64,000 nt of DNA from Myxococcota bacterium (GCA_025057315.1 JANWXW010000061.1:1-64000), one strand, 5' to 3'; numbered from the stretch's first letter, positions 39,316 through 52,612 are shown. Notes: generated by a model from the sequence alone, not told the origin. A program made the numbers and translations.

Positions 39316-40569
39316 TCAGCCCTCAAGGAGCTCAGACGCTTCTTTAATATAAGATCTTATCTGCTCAATTTGATCGAGCGCAAGATCATCACCTGCAGCG
39401 CGCAAAGCACTCCGAATGTCTGCCAGCCCATCACGAACGGCTGCAAGGCACTCCAGCACGCGCGCCGGAGGTTTGGGCCGGCCGACCTGGCCATGGGCCA
39501 CCAGCATGCGCAGCGAATCGCGTTCTCGCTCGACATCGCGGAGCTGGCGCAGAGCCGCCTCCAGCTCAGCACTGAGGTGAGCCGGGGCAGCACCCCCGCT
39601 GCTGCGCAGCCGCCGCAGTTCGCTCTGCAGCTGCTCCACCTGGCGCTGAGCGCGCATCAGCTCCTCAGCCATCTGCCGGTTGTCCTGGGGGGGAGACTGC
39701 CGGCCAGCAGCCTGGCGGAGTGCTTCGTCCCGTTCTTGCTGCAGGCGCCATACCATCTCCTCCAGCTCTGCCACCCGGGCCGCCTCGGAGCCACCACTCT
39801 GCGGGGGACTGCCGCGGGTACGCCGCAGTTCGCTCTGCAGCTGCTCCACGCGCCGGCGCAGCCGGGCCAGCTCCGTATCCTCGTCTGCGGCGCGTCCCCC
39901 TTGGGCTTCCAGTTCGGCCACGCGGGCGCGGAGCCGGTCTCGCTCCGCCTCGACGGCACGCAGGGCCTCGCTGCCAGGGTGTGGACCGCGGACGCGGCGC
40001 AGCTCGGATTCGAGTTGTTCGTTGCGCCGGCGCAGCCGGGCCAGCTCTTCAGCCTCGCCCTGCGCGGCCAGTTGGGCCATCAGCTCCGCCACGCGCCGCT
40101 GCGCCTCATCTCGGGCCAACTCTGCCTCTTTGCGCAGCCGCCGCTCACGGTCCAGCTCGGCCTGGAGCAGGTCCAGTTCTTGCGAGCTACCATGGCGCGG
40201 CAACGCCGCTGCAGGGGCCGCAGGAGCCAGCGGCGAGTTGGCCAGGGCAGTCATGCCCTCTGTCCGGCGCACCGCAGCGCTGGTGTCCGCGACGAAGCGA
40301 AGCGTCAGGCTGCCACAGACCACCTCATCTCCCGGACGGAGTTGCGATCGCTCTATCCGCTGCGAGTTGACATATACGCCGTTGGCACTGCCCAGATCCT
40401 CGATCCAGTAGATGCCGTCGTAGACAACGATCCGAGCATGGCGGCGTGACACGAGGCCGTCCTGGGTTTGGATCGCACACTCCGCAGCGCGGCCAATGAG
40501 CACCGGATCGGAGCCCAACACGAACTCCCGCTCGCTGCCAGACGAGTCCTGGTAGATGACCTTGGGCAT
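39316..40569 (-). CDS. FHA-domain protein with long coiled coil
   Basis: 417 residues. FHA domain (about 8-95) binds phosphothreonine: LIGRAAECAIQ, VSRRHARI, DLGSANGVYVN all present, so it can read the marks made by the kinases in this window. From about 125 on it is a long coiled coil containing three copies of a 60-70-residue module each opening with ELARLRRR.EQL.SELRR. The C-terminus (LECLAAVRDGLADIRSALRA) is a different helix bundle. Cytosolic. It runs toward the response regulator, 25 bases away. Confidence 0.9.
   Translation of the reverse strand: MPKVIYQDSSGSEREFVLGSDPVLIGRAAECAIQTQDGLVSRRHARIVVYDGIYWIEDLGSANGVYVNSQRIERSQLRPGDEVVCGSLTLRFVADTSAAVRRTEGMTALANSPLAPAAPAAALPRHGSSQELDLLQAELDRERRLRKEAELARDEAQRRVAELMAQLAAQGEAEELARLRRRNEQLESELRRVRGPHPGSEALRAVEAERDRLRARVAELEAQGGRAADEDTELARLRRRVEQLQSELRRTRGSPPQSGGSEAARVAELEEMVWRLQQERDEALRQAAGRQSPPQDNRQMAEELMRAQRQVEQLQSELRRLRSSGGAAPAHLSAELEAALRQLRDVERERDSLRMLVAHGQVGRPKPPARVLECLAAVRDGLADIRSALRAAGDDLALDQIEQIRSYIKEASELLEG
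39611..39849. repeat. Identical 29-bp segments encoding coiled-coil modules
   Basis: 39611-39639 and 39821-39849 are identical over 29 bases (CGCCGCAGTTCGC...) on the plus strand, 210 bases apart, both coding for SELRR/VEQLQ on the minus strand. A third more diverged copy is near 40000. They mark internal duplication of the coiled coil. Confidence 0.8.
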
Positions 40570-40705
40570 GGCGCAAAGGCCCCGACGAGGAGTCCCCCCC
40601 AGGCTAGCATGGGGCAGAGAGCGAAAAAAAGGCGTCCTTTAGCCGCAGGCCCGAGCGGTCGATGTGCCTTGGGCACACGGAACATCCACGCCGAGGTGTT
40701 GCGCC

Positions 40706-41719
40706 ATGGACAGCTACCGAGTCCTCTATGTCGACGATGACCCGAGCATGTGCCGGGCCTTCGGCCGAACCCTCGAAGGAGTGGGCTGTTCGGTGCACTG
40801 CGTATCGGAAGCCGAGGAGGCCCTTGTCGCTCTGAGTGAGCGCAGCTACCATGTGATCGCCGCCGACCACTGCATGCCAAGGATGACCGGCCTGGACCTG
40901 CTGCAGCGGGCCCGGGATGTGGCACCGGAAACCAGGCGGGTGCTGGTCAGCGGCCGCCTTGATTTGCCGCTTGCGGTCGAGGCCATCAACCGGGCTGGGG
41001 TGGACTGGCTGATCCTGAAGCCGTGGTGCTCTGCGGAGCTGCGCCAAATCATCAGCGCCGCCGTGCGATCCTCACGCAGCGATGCGCTGGAGCAACTCTG
41101 CGGCGTGCTCATGGACAGCCTCGTGCGCGCGCTCGACCTACGGGACAGCGAGACGCAGTGGCACTCCCGCCGTGTCGCTGCCTATGCTCGCCACTTGGGC
41201 ATGGTCGTGGGTCTGCGGGGGCAGGCCTTGCGCGACGTGGAGCGCGGGGCTCTGCTACACGATATTGGCAAGATCGGCATCAGCGATCAGATTCTTCTTA
41301 AGCCTGGCCGGCTCACTGAGGCCGAATGGGCAGAGATGCGGCGCCATCCCATACTGGGCTACGAGCTGCTGCAGCACGTCGACTTCCTCACGCAGGCCCG
41401 CCAGATCGTGCTTCAGCACCAGGAGCGCTGGGACGGACTCGGCTACCCGGCAGGTCTGCGCGGTGAGCAAATTTGCATCGGCGCCCGCATCTTTCAGATC
41501 GTCGATGCCTATGACGCCATCACCAGCGACCGCCCCTACCGCGCCGCGCAGGATTATGCCTTCGCCCGCGCCGAGATTATGCGCTGTGCTGGCACGCAGT
41601 TCGATCCGGAGCTAGTGCGGGCTTGGTGCTCCATCGAGGAGCAGGTCTGGCATGGGCTCAGGCAGAAGGTGTGTGCCGAGCGGGCGACCCTTGTCACCGC
41701 AGCGGCTACTCCACTGTGA
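40706..41719 (+). CDS. Response regulator with HD-GYP domain
   Basis: 337 residues. Receiver domain (VLYVDDDPS, phosphoacceptor Asp in VIAADHCMP, Lys in LKPW) joined to an HD-GYP phosphodiesterase domain (LLHDIGKIGI, ERWDGLGYPAG, RIFQIVDAYDAI). HD-GYP proteins linearise cyclic di-GMP or related dinucleotides. The usual HHE before the WDG is HQE here (QHQERWDG), removing one possible metal ligand, so activity is uncertain. ATG at 40706 with GAGG nine bases upstream. Overlaps glmS by 14 bases at the 3' end. Confidence 0.9.
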   Translation: MDSYRVLYVDDDPSMCRAFGRTLEGVGCSVHCVSEAEEALVALSERSYHVIAADHCMPRMTGLDLLQRARDVAPETRRVLVSGRLDLPLAVEAINRAGVDWLILKPWCSAELRQIISAAVRSSRSDALEQLCGVLMDSLVRALDLRDSETQWHSRRVAAYARHLGMVVGLRGQALRDVERGALLHDIGKIGISDQILLKPGRLTEAEWAEMRRHPILGYELLQHVDFLTQARQIVLQHQERWDGLGYPAGLRGEQICIGARIFQIVDAYDAITSDRPYRAAQDYAFARAEIMRCAGTQFDPELVRAWCSIEEQVWHGLRQKVCAERATLVTAAATPL

Positions 41720-43550
41720 CAGATTTGGCTAGATTGCGCGGCTGATCGACGTCGGTGCCCTTGAAGTCAGCGACGTAGTAAGCGAGCAACTGCAGCGGGA
41801 TCACAGTGAGCAGAGGCTGCAGCAGCGGCACTGTCTGCGGAACCAAGATGACCTCATCAGCGACCGCGCCCACATCGCTGTCTCCCTTGTTGGCCACGGC
41901 GATGACCGTGCCCCCTCGCGCCTTTACTTCCTGTAGGTTGGACATCACCTTGTCGTAGGTGCCATCCCGCGGCGCCAGCACCACAACAGGTAGGTTCTCA
42001 TCGATAAGGGCAATGGGGCCGTGCTTCATCTCGCCGGCGGCATAGCCCTCAGCATGGATGTAAGAGATTTCTTTGAGTTTGAGGGCTCCCTCCAGGGCAA
42101 TCGGGAACTGAGGCCCCCGTCCGAGGAACAGGAAGTCGCGCGCATGACCGTAGCGGCGTGCAAGGATCTGGATCTGAGCTGCCGCGGCGACGACGTCGTT
42201 CATCTTGGCCGGGATGGCACTCAGCTCGTGAAGCAGCTCCTCGATGCGTGTGGCCGACAGCGCCCCCGAGCGGCGGCCCATGTGGATGGCCAACACTGCC
42301 AGGGCGGCAAGCTGCGTCGTAAAGGCCTTGGTCGAAGCCACGCCAATCTCCGGACCGGCGTGCGTATAGAGAGTATGGTTCGACGCGCGCGGAATGGACG
42401 AATCGACCACATTGGCGATAGACAGAATGAGCGCGCCCTTGCTGCGCGCGTCCTTGACCGCTGCTAGGGTGTCTGCCGTCTCTCCCGACTGAGAGATCGC
42501 AACCACGACATCGCCCGGCCCGACGATCGGGTCGCGGTAACGGAACTCGGATGCTAGGTCCACCTCCACGGGCACACGGGCCCACTGCTCGATCATGTAC
42601 TCACCCACCTTGGCCGCATGAAACGAGGTGCCGCAGGCAATGAGAAACATGCGGCGCACACGGGCTGGGTCGAGCTCAAACCCATCGAGCAGTGCATCCG
42701 GCGGGTCATGCTGCAAGCGGCCCCGGAGCGTGTCGGTTACGGCCCGTGCCTGCTCGTGGATTTCTTTGAGCATAAAGTGCTTGTAGCCGGCCTTCTCCGC
42801 AGCCACCGCCGACCACGTGATCTCCTTGATGGGCCGCTCGCGTGGGCGCCCATCGAGGTCCACAATGCGCACCCCCTGGGCGCTGACCTGTGCCAGGTCT
42901 CCCTCCTCTAGAAAGATAACCCGGCGAGTATAGGGCAAGATCGCCGGCACATCGGAGGCGATGAACATTTCGCCCTCCCCCAGGCCCACAACCAGCGGCG
43001 AGGCGTTCTTGGCGCATACCAGCTCGCCCGGCGTCTCCTCGGACAGCACCACAATGGCATAGGCGCCTTCCACTTGTTTGAGGGCACGCCGGGTCGCCGC
43101 GAGCAGATCTTTGTCACCACCGCGCCGTAGCTCCTCATCCACTAGGTGGGCGATGATCTCGGTGTCCGTCTCAGACTGAAATCGGTGCCCACGTTGGCTC
43201 AGGCTCTGGCGCAGGGACACGTAGTTCTCGATGATGCCGTTGTGCACGACAGCCACCGAGCCATGCTGATGGGGGTGGGCGTTTTCGTCGGAGGGACGAC
43301 CGTGGGTGGCCCACCGGGTGTGACCGATCCCGATCCGTCCTACCGGACGGGACTCGCGCAGCAAGGCCTCCAACGCGGACAGCTTGCCCCGGCAGCGGAC
43401 AACGCGCACACGTCGCCGCTCATTGCCCTGCGCTGCATCCAGCACCGCAATGCCCGCCGAGTCGTAGCCGCGGTACTCTAGACGTCGGAGCCCCTCGATC
43501 AAGATCGGGGTCACTTCCCGCTCACCGATGTAGCCGACGATTCCGCACAT
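41706..43550 (-). CDS. glmS: Glutamine:fructose-6-phosphate aminotransferase (GlmS)
   Basis: 614 residues. Makes glucosamine 6-phosphate, entry to UDP-GlcNAc. N-terminal Cys2 nucleophile after Met1 (MCGIVGYIG), glutaminase residues (GHTRWATHG, HNGIIEN), and two SIS sugar-isomerase domains (SQSGETADTLAA; LGRGPQFPIALEGALKLKE). The C-terminus DQPRNLAKSVTVE is the conserved end. RBS GGAGG before the ATG. No glmS ribozyme can be seen in the short upstream gap. Confidence 0.97.
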   Translation of the reverse strand: MCGIVGYIGEREVTPILIEGLRRLEYRGYDSAGIAVLDAAQGNERRRVRVVRCRGKLSALEALLRESRPVGRIGIGHTRWATHGRPSDENAHPHQHGSVAVVHNGIIENYVSLRQSLSQRGHRFQSETDTEIIAHLVDEELRRGGDKDLLAATRRALKQVEGAYAIVVLSEETPGELVCAKNASPLVVGLGEGEMFIASDVPAILPYTRRVIFLEEGDLAQVSAQGVRIVDLDGRPRERPIKEITWSAVAAEKAGYKHFMLKEIHEQARAVTDTLRGRLQHDPPDALLDGFELDPARVRRMFLIACGTSFHAAKVGEYMIEQWARVPVEVDLASEFRYRDPIVGPGDVVVAISQSGETADTLAAVKDARSKGALILSIANVVDSSIPRASNHTLYTHAGPEIGVASTKAFTTQLAALAVLAIHMGRRSGALSATRIEELLHELSAIPAKMNDVVAAAAQIQILARRYGHARDFLFLGRGPQFPIALEGALKLKEISYIHAEGYAAGEMKHGPIALIDENLPVVVLAPRDGTYDKVMSNLQEVKARGGTVIAVANKGDSDVGAVADEVILVPQTVPLLQPLLTVIPLQLLAYYVADFKGTDVDQPRNLAKSVTVE

Positions 43551-43592
43551 GTGACGTGAACTCCTCCACCTTACGCGATTTCTATGCGCCCG

Positions 43593-43614
43593 GAAGGCCG
43601 ATGCAACGGCCTTC
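43593..43614 (-). terminator. Hairpin downstream of the PEGA kinase
   Basis: GAAGGCCG (43593-43600) and CGGCCTTC (43607-43614), a perfect 8-bp stem with a 6-base loop (ATGCAA), 13 bases after the kinase stop in transcription order. No T tract follows, so it may be a weak or Rho-assisted terminator. Confidence 0.5.
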
Positions 43615-43626
43615 GCAGTGGAGGGC

Positions 43627-46356
<2,730 letters not shown>

Positions 46357-46634
46357 CCAATCTCCTCCGGCCGGCTCATATTGCCGAAACCGAGAGAAAG
46401 TACTTAAGCTAGCACCTAGAATCGTAGGTCACCAACCATCTGTCAGTCAACCAGCTCAATAATTATATGGTCTATATGGTCTGATTCAGGCCTGACTGCA
46501 CGGACGCAAGCGGTCCGCCTCCCCCCTGCGGAGCTGCCGGAGCCGACTGCCGCAACCTGGGTCCTGCCCCCAATGCCCCCCTTGGGGTAGGATGATATGC
46601 TATGGCTTGCATCTTTTGTTCTCAGCAAGGGTCC

Positions 46635-48161
46635 ATGGGATGGACCGCCCTGCTAGGGAGCCTTGTGGTCTGTACCATGGGTCTTGCCGCTTGCAGCGAT
46701 GATATCGCTGCCAAGGAAGCGGTGGCAGAGGAGGGCAACGAGCCAGGCATGCGCCAGCCGCCAGGCCTTCTCCCCCCGCTGCGGGTACGTCTGGTGCCCC
46801 AGGCCGGCGTGGCCGGCATGCAGCGCATCAACTTTGCCGTGCCGCTGCCGCCCGGCATGCTACAGGATGAGAGGCGGGTTCGCGTGCTCCACGCCGGCCG
46901 TGAGCTGGCTGCTGCGCGCCGTGCGCTCGCCCGTCACCCAGACGGCAGCATGCGCAGCATCCAGATTCAGGTCGAGGTGGGGGTCGCAGGCGAGGATGTC
47001 CTGGAGGTCCACATCGGCCAGGAGGCGTCCCCTGCCCAGCCGCTCAGGCCGGTGGCGGAGACGCTGCGGGGGGCACAAGGGCCACGCGTGTGGGCGCTGC
47101 TCCCCGCGCAGTGGCTGTCCTGGAGTCAGGTGGCGGGACCGCTGCTGCCGGAGGCAGAGGTGGCAGGGACCCCGCTCGATGCCTGGAGCCGGGTGTGCGA
47201 CTATGCCCGCTACAACACGGACGCGTTCCTGCGGCAGTCGGGCGATGCAGCCGCCTGGCTATTCGATCGTCCCACCGCATTTTACCGCGGCTACGCCCGC
47301 CGCGGTGACCTGCTAACGCTTGAGTCAGCCTACCGCGAAGCGTCGCTGTACCGCGAGCGGCTCATGGGCCAAGGTGACGGGCTGCGCATCGGCGTGCCCG
47401 GCCGCGCGGACGATCTCAAGTACCACTACACCCAGGGCATGGCCCTGCACTACCTGCTGACCGGAGACGACCGCTTCCGCGAGGCAGCCGAGGCAGTGGC
47501 GGCGCGCGCCGCGGTGGTGTGGCCCGACCCCAGCTATGACGGTGGCACCCGCTTCTGGACCGAGCGACATGCCGGCTTCGCGCTGCTTGCTTTCGTCTGG
47601 GCCATGATCGTCTCAGATGACCGGGCCGCCGTCTTTCGCGCGCTGGCCGACCGCGTGGTCAGTGCGGTCATCGCGGTCCAGGAAACCTACCCGCGCGGCT
47701 ACACAGACCGTGAGGCACGTTGCTTCGCCCACAGCGCCCAAGCGCACGGTGAGAGCTTCGGCTACTTCGGCTGCAGTCCGTGGATGAGCGCCATCTTGGC
47801 CGATGGCCTGGACGCCTACGCCAGGGAGCGGGGGGGGGCCGAAGCAGGCCGGGCGCGCACGGCGCTGGTGAAGCTGGCACGTATCCTGGCGCGCGACGGG
47901 CGGGACGCCAGGGGCAAACCCTACTATTGGATGGGGGTGGGCAACGGCAGAAACGAGATCGACCCGTACGACGAGCACTGGGGGGAGGCAGCCTACGTCG
48001 TTGCGCTTGGGTATTACCACCAGGGGCGGACGGACAGCACGCTGCGGCGGGGGGCGGAGGCGCTGGTGAGCGGCCTGCGTACCTTTGGAGTAGCTCCCCA
48101 TCTGCGCAGCTTCAACTGGCAGTGTCGCAGCGCGGTGGCAACGCCTTTTTTCTTGCGCTGA
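46635..48161 (+). CDS. Lipoprotein, possible six-hairpin carbohydrate enzyme
   Basis: 508 residues. Signal peptide with lipobox (MGLAAC), acidic linker, a beta-type region (about 50-170), then a helical part with Trp/Tyr/Arg-rich motifs (DDLKYHYTQGMALHYLLTGDDRFREA, YDGGTRFWTERHAGFALLAF, HGESFGYFG, MGVGNGRNEIDPYDEHWGEAAYVV). The pattern suggests an (alpha/alpha)6 toroid as in lyases or hydrolases of polysaccharides; no catalytic set can be named. ATG 46635 preferred (AAGGG upstream); ATG 46602 overlaps TATGCT, a possible -10. Upstream 46357-46634 has no gene. Confidence 0.7.
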   Translation: MGWTALLGSLVVCTMGLAACSDDIAAKEAVAEEGNEPGMRQPPGLLPPLRVRLVPQAGVAGMQRINFAVPLPPGMLQDERRVRVLHAGRELAAARRALARHPDGSMRSIQIQVEVGVAGEDVLEVHIGQEASPAQPLRPVAETLRGAQGPRVWALLPAQWLSWSQVAGPLLPEAEVAGTPLDAWSRVCDYARYNTDAFLRQSGDAAAWLFDRPTAFYRGYARRGDLLTLESAYREASLYRERLMGQGDGLRIGVPGRADDLKYHYTQGMALHYLLTGDDRFREAAEAVAARAAVVWPDPSYDGGTRFWTERHAGFALLAFVWAMIVSDDRAAVFRALADRVVSAVIAVQETYPRGYTDREARCFAHSAQAHGESFGYFGCSPWMSAILADGLDAYARERGGAEAGRARTALVKLARILARDGRDARGKPYYWMGVGNGRNEIDPYDEHWGEAAYVVALGYYHQGRTDSTLRRGAEALVSGLRTFGVAPHLRSFNWQCRSAVATPFFLR

Positions 48162-48171
48162 GGGGGGACGC

Positions 48172-51100
48172 TCACACCAGGGCGATAGGCTCTTTCCGCA
48201 GCAGATGGTCGAGCCACAGCGCCGTCAGCTTCTCCATGGCGGTGTTCTGGCGGAGCCTCGCAGCCAGGTTCTCGAAGTCCACGCGGTCCAGCTCCTGGTC
48301 CTGGTTGAAGCAGGAAAAGACGATGGTCTCCTTCCCCGTCACCGGGTCAATGTGGCGCTGCAGGCACTGGGCGCAGACCTCCTTCATCATGCACTGCATG
48401 GGTGAGTTGATGCTACCGATGCCCATGTGGCGGGGGTTAAGGTAGGGCCGCAGCACTGTATGACGGGCCTGCTTGACCGCCGCCATCATCCGGTCCGACC
48501 CGATGACGATCATGCGGTCCACCTGACCTAGGTCGAACAGCTCGCCACCCAGCTCGCGACGGCCGTAGGCCACCAGCGCTTGCACGATGTTGCCGACGAA
48601 GACCCGATCCTGTGGTCGCCGTGCGCGGAAATGCGAGCCAGGGCCCGGCGCCACGTCTGTGGACCAGATGACCTGATCTGTAGCCGCCTCGATCTCCTCC
48701 TGCTTGAAGATGTCCTCAGGACGCTTGTAGCCAGCAAAGTACAGGACGCGGCAGCCGGCTTCGTGCAGCGCCTTGGCAATCGAAAACAGCACCGCATTGC
48801 CCAGCCCGCCTCCTACTAGACACACCGTCTCTCCTCGGGGAATCTCGGTGGGCATGCCAGTGGGGCCCATGACGATCACTGGCTCGCCCGGGCGCAGCGC
48901 CGCGCACAGGCGGGAGGAGGCGCCCATCTCGAGCACAATGAGCGACAGCAGGCCACGCTCGGGATCTGTCCAGGCCCCGGTCAGCGCCAGTCCCTCCATG
49001 ACCAGGTGTACCCCTGCCACGGTTGGGCTGTAGCGTTCTAAGTTCTGCAGCCTGTAGAACTGCCCAGGCCGGAACTTACGCGCCTGCAGCGGCGCCCGCA
49101 CCACGATGTCCACAATGGTCGGGGTGAGCCGCTCGACGCGCACAACGGTTGCCAGCAGCTCATCATCCAGCCGCATGCACAGGCCGACAAAGGCGCGATC
49201 TCGACGCCTCTGCTCCTCGCTCGGCTCATCCCGGAGGGCCTCCGCCTCCGCTGCCCTCAGCTCCTCGGGAAACAGCGCCGCCACCCGCCTATATCCGTGC
49301 TTGGCCGAGGCCATGGCTTTGACCACCGAGCCCGCATAGCGCGGATGGTTGTCACCATAATAGCTCACCACATGTCCTGCCCGGCAGTAGGAGGTGAAAA
49401 AGCCCGATGGATCCGGATGGAGGACGATGTTGCCGTCTGGAAGCCGCTCGGCGCGGTGAGGCGCAAAGAATCCCTGGGGCGTTAGCTGGAACGTGCCAGG
49501 GTGCTCTTTTTCATAAATGGTGTTGGGGCTGGTGCCCGCCGCCACGCACACCGTGCGTGCCGGCAACTCGACCATCTCTCCGGTTCCGCGCCAGACGCCA
49601 TCTTCACACACCTGGCGCTCAAAGACCATGGCCCGGAGCGCACCGTACGCATCGTTGAGCGCAGCCCGTGGCGCCAGACGCTCGATGTAGCGCACTCCTT
49701 CCTCGAGGCTTTTTTCTACCTCTTCGTGGTTGAGTCGATAGGCCGGCGAATCGACCAGGTTCTTGCGGTATACTAGGGATACGCCACCCCACTGATTGAG
49801 TAGATGAGAAAAGCGCGGCGGGCGTCCCTCGGCAGTAGCCTGCTCACGCTCCCGTCGGATCTGGCGGCCATGCTCGAGTTGCTCTTGCAAGATCTGCCGC
49901 TCTTCTTCATCAAAGGCCTCTAGCAGCCGGGCCTCTCGTTGCGGATCCGCTGGGTCTGCGTTCAGCAAATCTTGCCAGCGCGCCAGGGTTCGCTCTACCT
50001 GCACCACATAGTAAGCTAGAAGTTCTGTTGCCGTGTCGATGGCAGTCAGGCCGCCACCGATGACCAACGCCGGCAAGCGGATCTGCAGGTTGGCCAGGGT
50101 GTCGTGTTTGTAGGCGCCGGTGAGCTGGAGGGCCATCAGAAAGTCCGATGCCTTGCGCATGCCCCGGCACAGGTTGTTCTCGATGTTCACCAGGGTTGGC
50201 TTGCCGGCACCAGCGGCGATGGCGACGTGGTCGATGCCCATCTCCCAGGCGTCTTCCAGCGTCAGCGTGCCGCCGAAGCGAACGCCTCCGTATAGGCGCA
50301 CCAGCGGATTGCGGCTTAGCGTGAGATAAAGTAGAGTCAGGAAGTTTTTGTCCCAGCGCACCGTGATGCCATACTCGGACACCCCGCCGAACCCGGAGAG
50401 CACGCGCTGGTCCAGTTCCCCCTCAATCTGACGGTAGTCATACACCGGTCGCGGTGGCACGCCGCGGCGCAGGTCGCCCACCAGATCGGGGGGGAGCGGC
50501 TCCAGCTTGAGGCCGTCCACGCCGATCACCCCAAAGCCCTCCCGAGCCAGGTAGTGGGTCAGCGTGTAGCCGGCCGGCCCGAGCCCGACCACCAGCACGT
50601 TGCGTCCGCAGTAGGGCAGGGGGTAGGGCCGTGCCACATTCAACGGGTTCCACCGCGTGAGCAACCCGTAGATCTCCACCCCCCAGGGCAGGGACAGCAC
50701 GTCCGTCAGCACCGCGGTCTCGATCTGCGGGATGTTGACCGGCTCCTGCTTCTGGTAAATGCAGGCCTTCATGCAGTCGTTGCAGATGCGATGCCCGGTG
50801 CCGGGGCAGAGCGGGTTGTCCAGGCACACCAGAGCCAGCGCTGCCACCGGGTCGCCGCGCCGCTTCATAAGGTGCATCTCGGAGATCTTTTCGCCCAGCG
50901 GGCAGCCAGCCAGCGTGATGCCCAGCGGGTTTTGCTTCAACGCCCCTGTCTTGTCCCGCAGGCCCTTGCTGCACGAGTCCTTGTCTCGGTCGTGGCAATA
51001 CATGCAGTAGTCGACCTGCCCCAGGACCTCGCGCACCGACATGCGTCGGTCGGTGAGCTTAAACCCATCGCGCTCACGGCGGCGCTCGGGGGGGCCAGTG

Positions 51101-51807
51101 AACGCCTCCGGCAAGTTCGGGTCAGAGCGGACAATGTGCACCAGGTGCTGGTAGTCGAGAGGTCGGGGAAATACGAACGAGATCCAACGCCCCTCCAAAT
51201 CCTTGCGCCGGGCGATGACCCAGTCGCACAGCACATCTAGGTCGCGTCGCAGCGACAGCAGCGCGGGGTCGGTGGCGCTGCCCTTTTTGAGTTCGGCCTC
51301 ACGATCGAGCAGGCGCAGCACAGCCTCGGCCACTTCTTTCTCATCTTGCGTGTTGGTGACACCGACGCTGGCCAGCAAGGCCTCGCCCGCAGCCCGCGCC
51401 TCGGCAAAGCGCTCTTCTGGAAGCGTGCGCTTGAGGGCGCGGCGCCTCACGAACTCGTCCTTGAAGCGAAAGATGCGCAGTTCCTGCTCGGTGAGCTGGC
51501 GCAGCTCCTCGGCTCGACGTTGGGTCTGCGGACCGAAGAGGCGCAGAACAAAGCGCGACACATGCGGCGCCACGGCACACAGCAGCTCGGATCGCTCTAC
51601 CGGTCCCAGCGCCCGGCCATCGCGGTAGGCAAGGTAGCTCGCATACACTTCTGCATCGGCTGCGCGCAGCTCATCCAGCCAACGCTCATACAGCCTGCGC
51701 AGGGCGTGGGGCGAATACAGGTCAGCGTAGCGGAACCCCTCGATGCCGAGCACGAGCGTGTCCGGCGAGGCGGCCGGCGGCACAGGGGGAGAAGGTGCGG
51801 TCTCCAT
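48172..51807 (-). CDS. Fused GltD-like and PyrK/NfnA-like flavin/Fe-S oxidoreductase
   Basis: 1211 residues. N-terminal 250 residues are helical and unassigned. Then Cys clusters YCMYCHDRDKDSC, GCPLG, CLDNPLCP and ICNDCMKACI like the Fe-S region in front of GltD-type enzymes; FAD site VLVVGLGPAGYTLTHYL (about 403); NADPH site ALVIGGGLTAIDTATELL (about 580); FAD-linked end with SYYGDNHPRYAGSVVKAMAS. From about 905 a PyrK/ferredoxin-reductase domain: FRPGQFYRL, LVGGGLGNAVLFSIAKAL, and a [2Fe-2S] cluster MQCMMKEVCAQC...SCF. The order corresponds to NfnB plus NfnA in one chain, suggesting electron bifurcation or transfer between NADPH, NADH and ferredoxin. Start 51807 lies 20 bases after the cyclophilin stop. 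Confidence 0.85.
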   Translation of the reverse strand: METAPSPPVPPAASPDTLVLGIEGFRYADLYSPHALRRLYERWLDELRAADAEVYASYLAYRDGRALGPVERSELLCAVAPHVSRFVLRLFGPQTQRRAEELRQLTEQELRIFRFKDEFVRRRALKRTLPEERFAEARAAGEALLASVGVTNTQDEKEVAEAVLRLLDREAELKKGSATDPALLSLRRDLDVLCDWVIARRKDLEGRWISFVFPRPLDYQHLVHIVRSDPNLPEAFTGPPERRRERDGFKLTDRRMSVREVLGQVDYCMYCHDRDKDSCSKGLRDKTGALKQNPLGITLAGCPLGEKISEMHLMKRRGDPVAALALVCLDNPLCPGTGHRICNDCMKACIYQKQEPVNIPQIETAVLTDVLSLPWGVEIYGLLTRWNPLNVARPYPLPYCGRNVLVVGLGPAGYTLTHYLAREGFGVIGVDGLKLEPLPPDLVGDLRRGVPPRPVYDYRQIEGELDQRVLSGFGGVSEYGITVRWDKNFLTLLYLTLSRNPLVRLYGGVRFGGTLTLEDAWEMGIDHVAIAAGAGKPTLVNIENNLCRGMRKASDFLMALQLTGAYKHDTLANLQIRLPALVIGGGLTAIDTATELLAYYVVQVERTLARWQDLLNADPADPQREARLLEAFDEEERQILQEQLEHGRQIRREREQATAEGRPPRFSHLLNQWGGVSLVYRKNLVDSPAYRLNHEEVEKSLEEGVRYIERLAPRAALNDAYGALRAMVFERQVCEDGVWRGTGEMVELPARTVCVAAGTSPNTIYEKEHPGTFQLTPQGFFAPHRAERLPDGNIVLHPDPSGFFTSYCRAGHVVSYYGDNHPRYAGSVVKAMASAKHGYRRVAALFPEELRAAEAEALRDEPSEEQRRRDRAFVGLCMRLDDELLATVVRVERLTPTIVDIVVRAPLQARKFRPGQFYRLQNLERYSPTVAGVHLVMEGLALTGAWTDPERGLLSLIVLEMGASSRLCAALRPGEPVIVMGPTGMPTEIPRGETVCLVGGGLGNAVLFSIAKALHEAGCRVLYFAGYKRPEDIFKQEEIEAATDQVIWSTDVAPGPGSHFRARRPQDRVFVGNIVQALVAYGRRELGGELFDLGQVDRMIVIGSDRMMAAVKQARHTVLRPYLNPRHMGIGSINSPMQCMMKEVCAQCLQRHIDPVTGKETIVFSCFNQDQELDRVDFENLAARLRQNTAMEKLTALWLDHLLRKEPIALV

Positions 51808-51827
51808 GGGCTTCTTTGCTGCCTCTT

Positions 51828-52604
<777 letters not shown>

Positions 52605-52612
52605 CTTCACCC

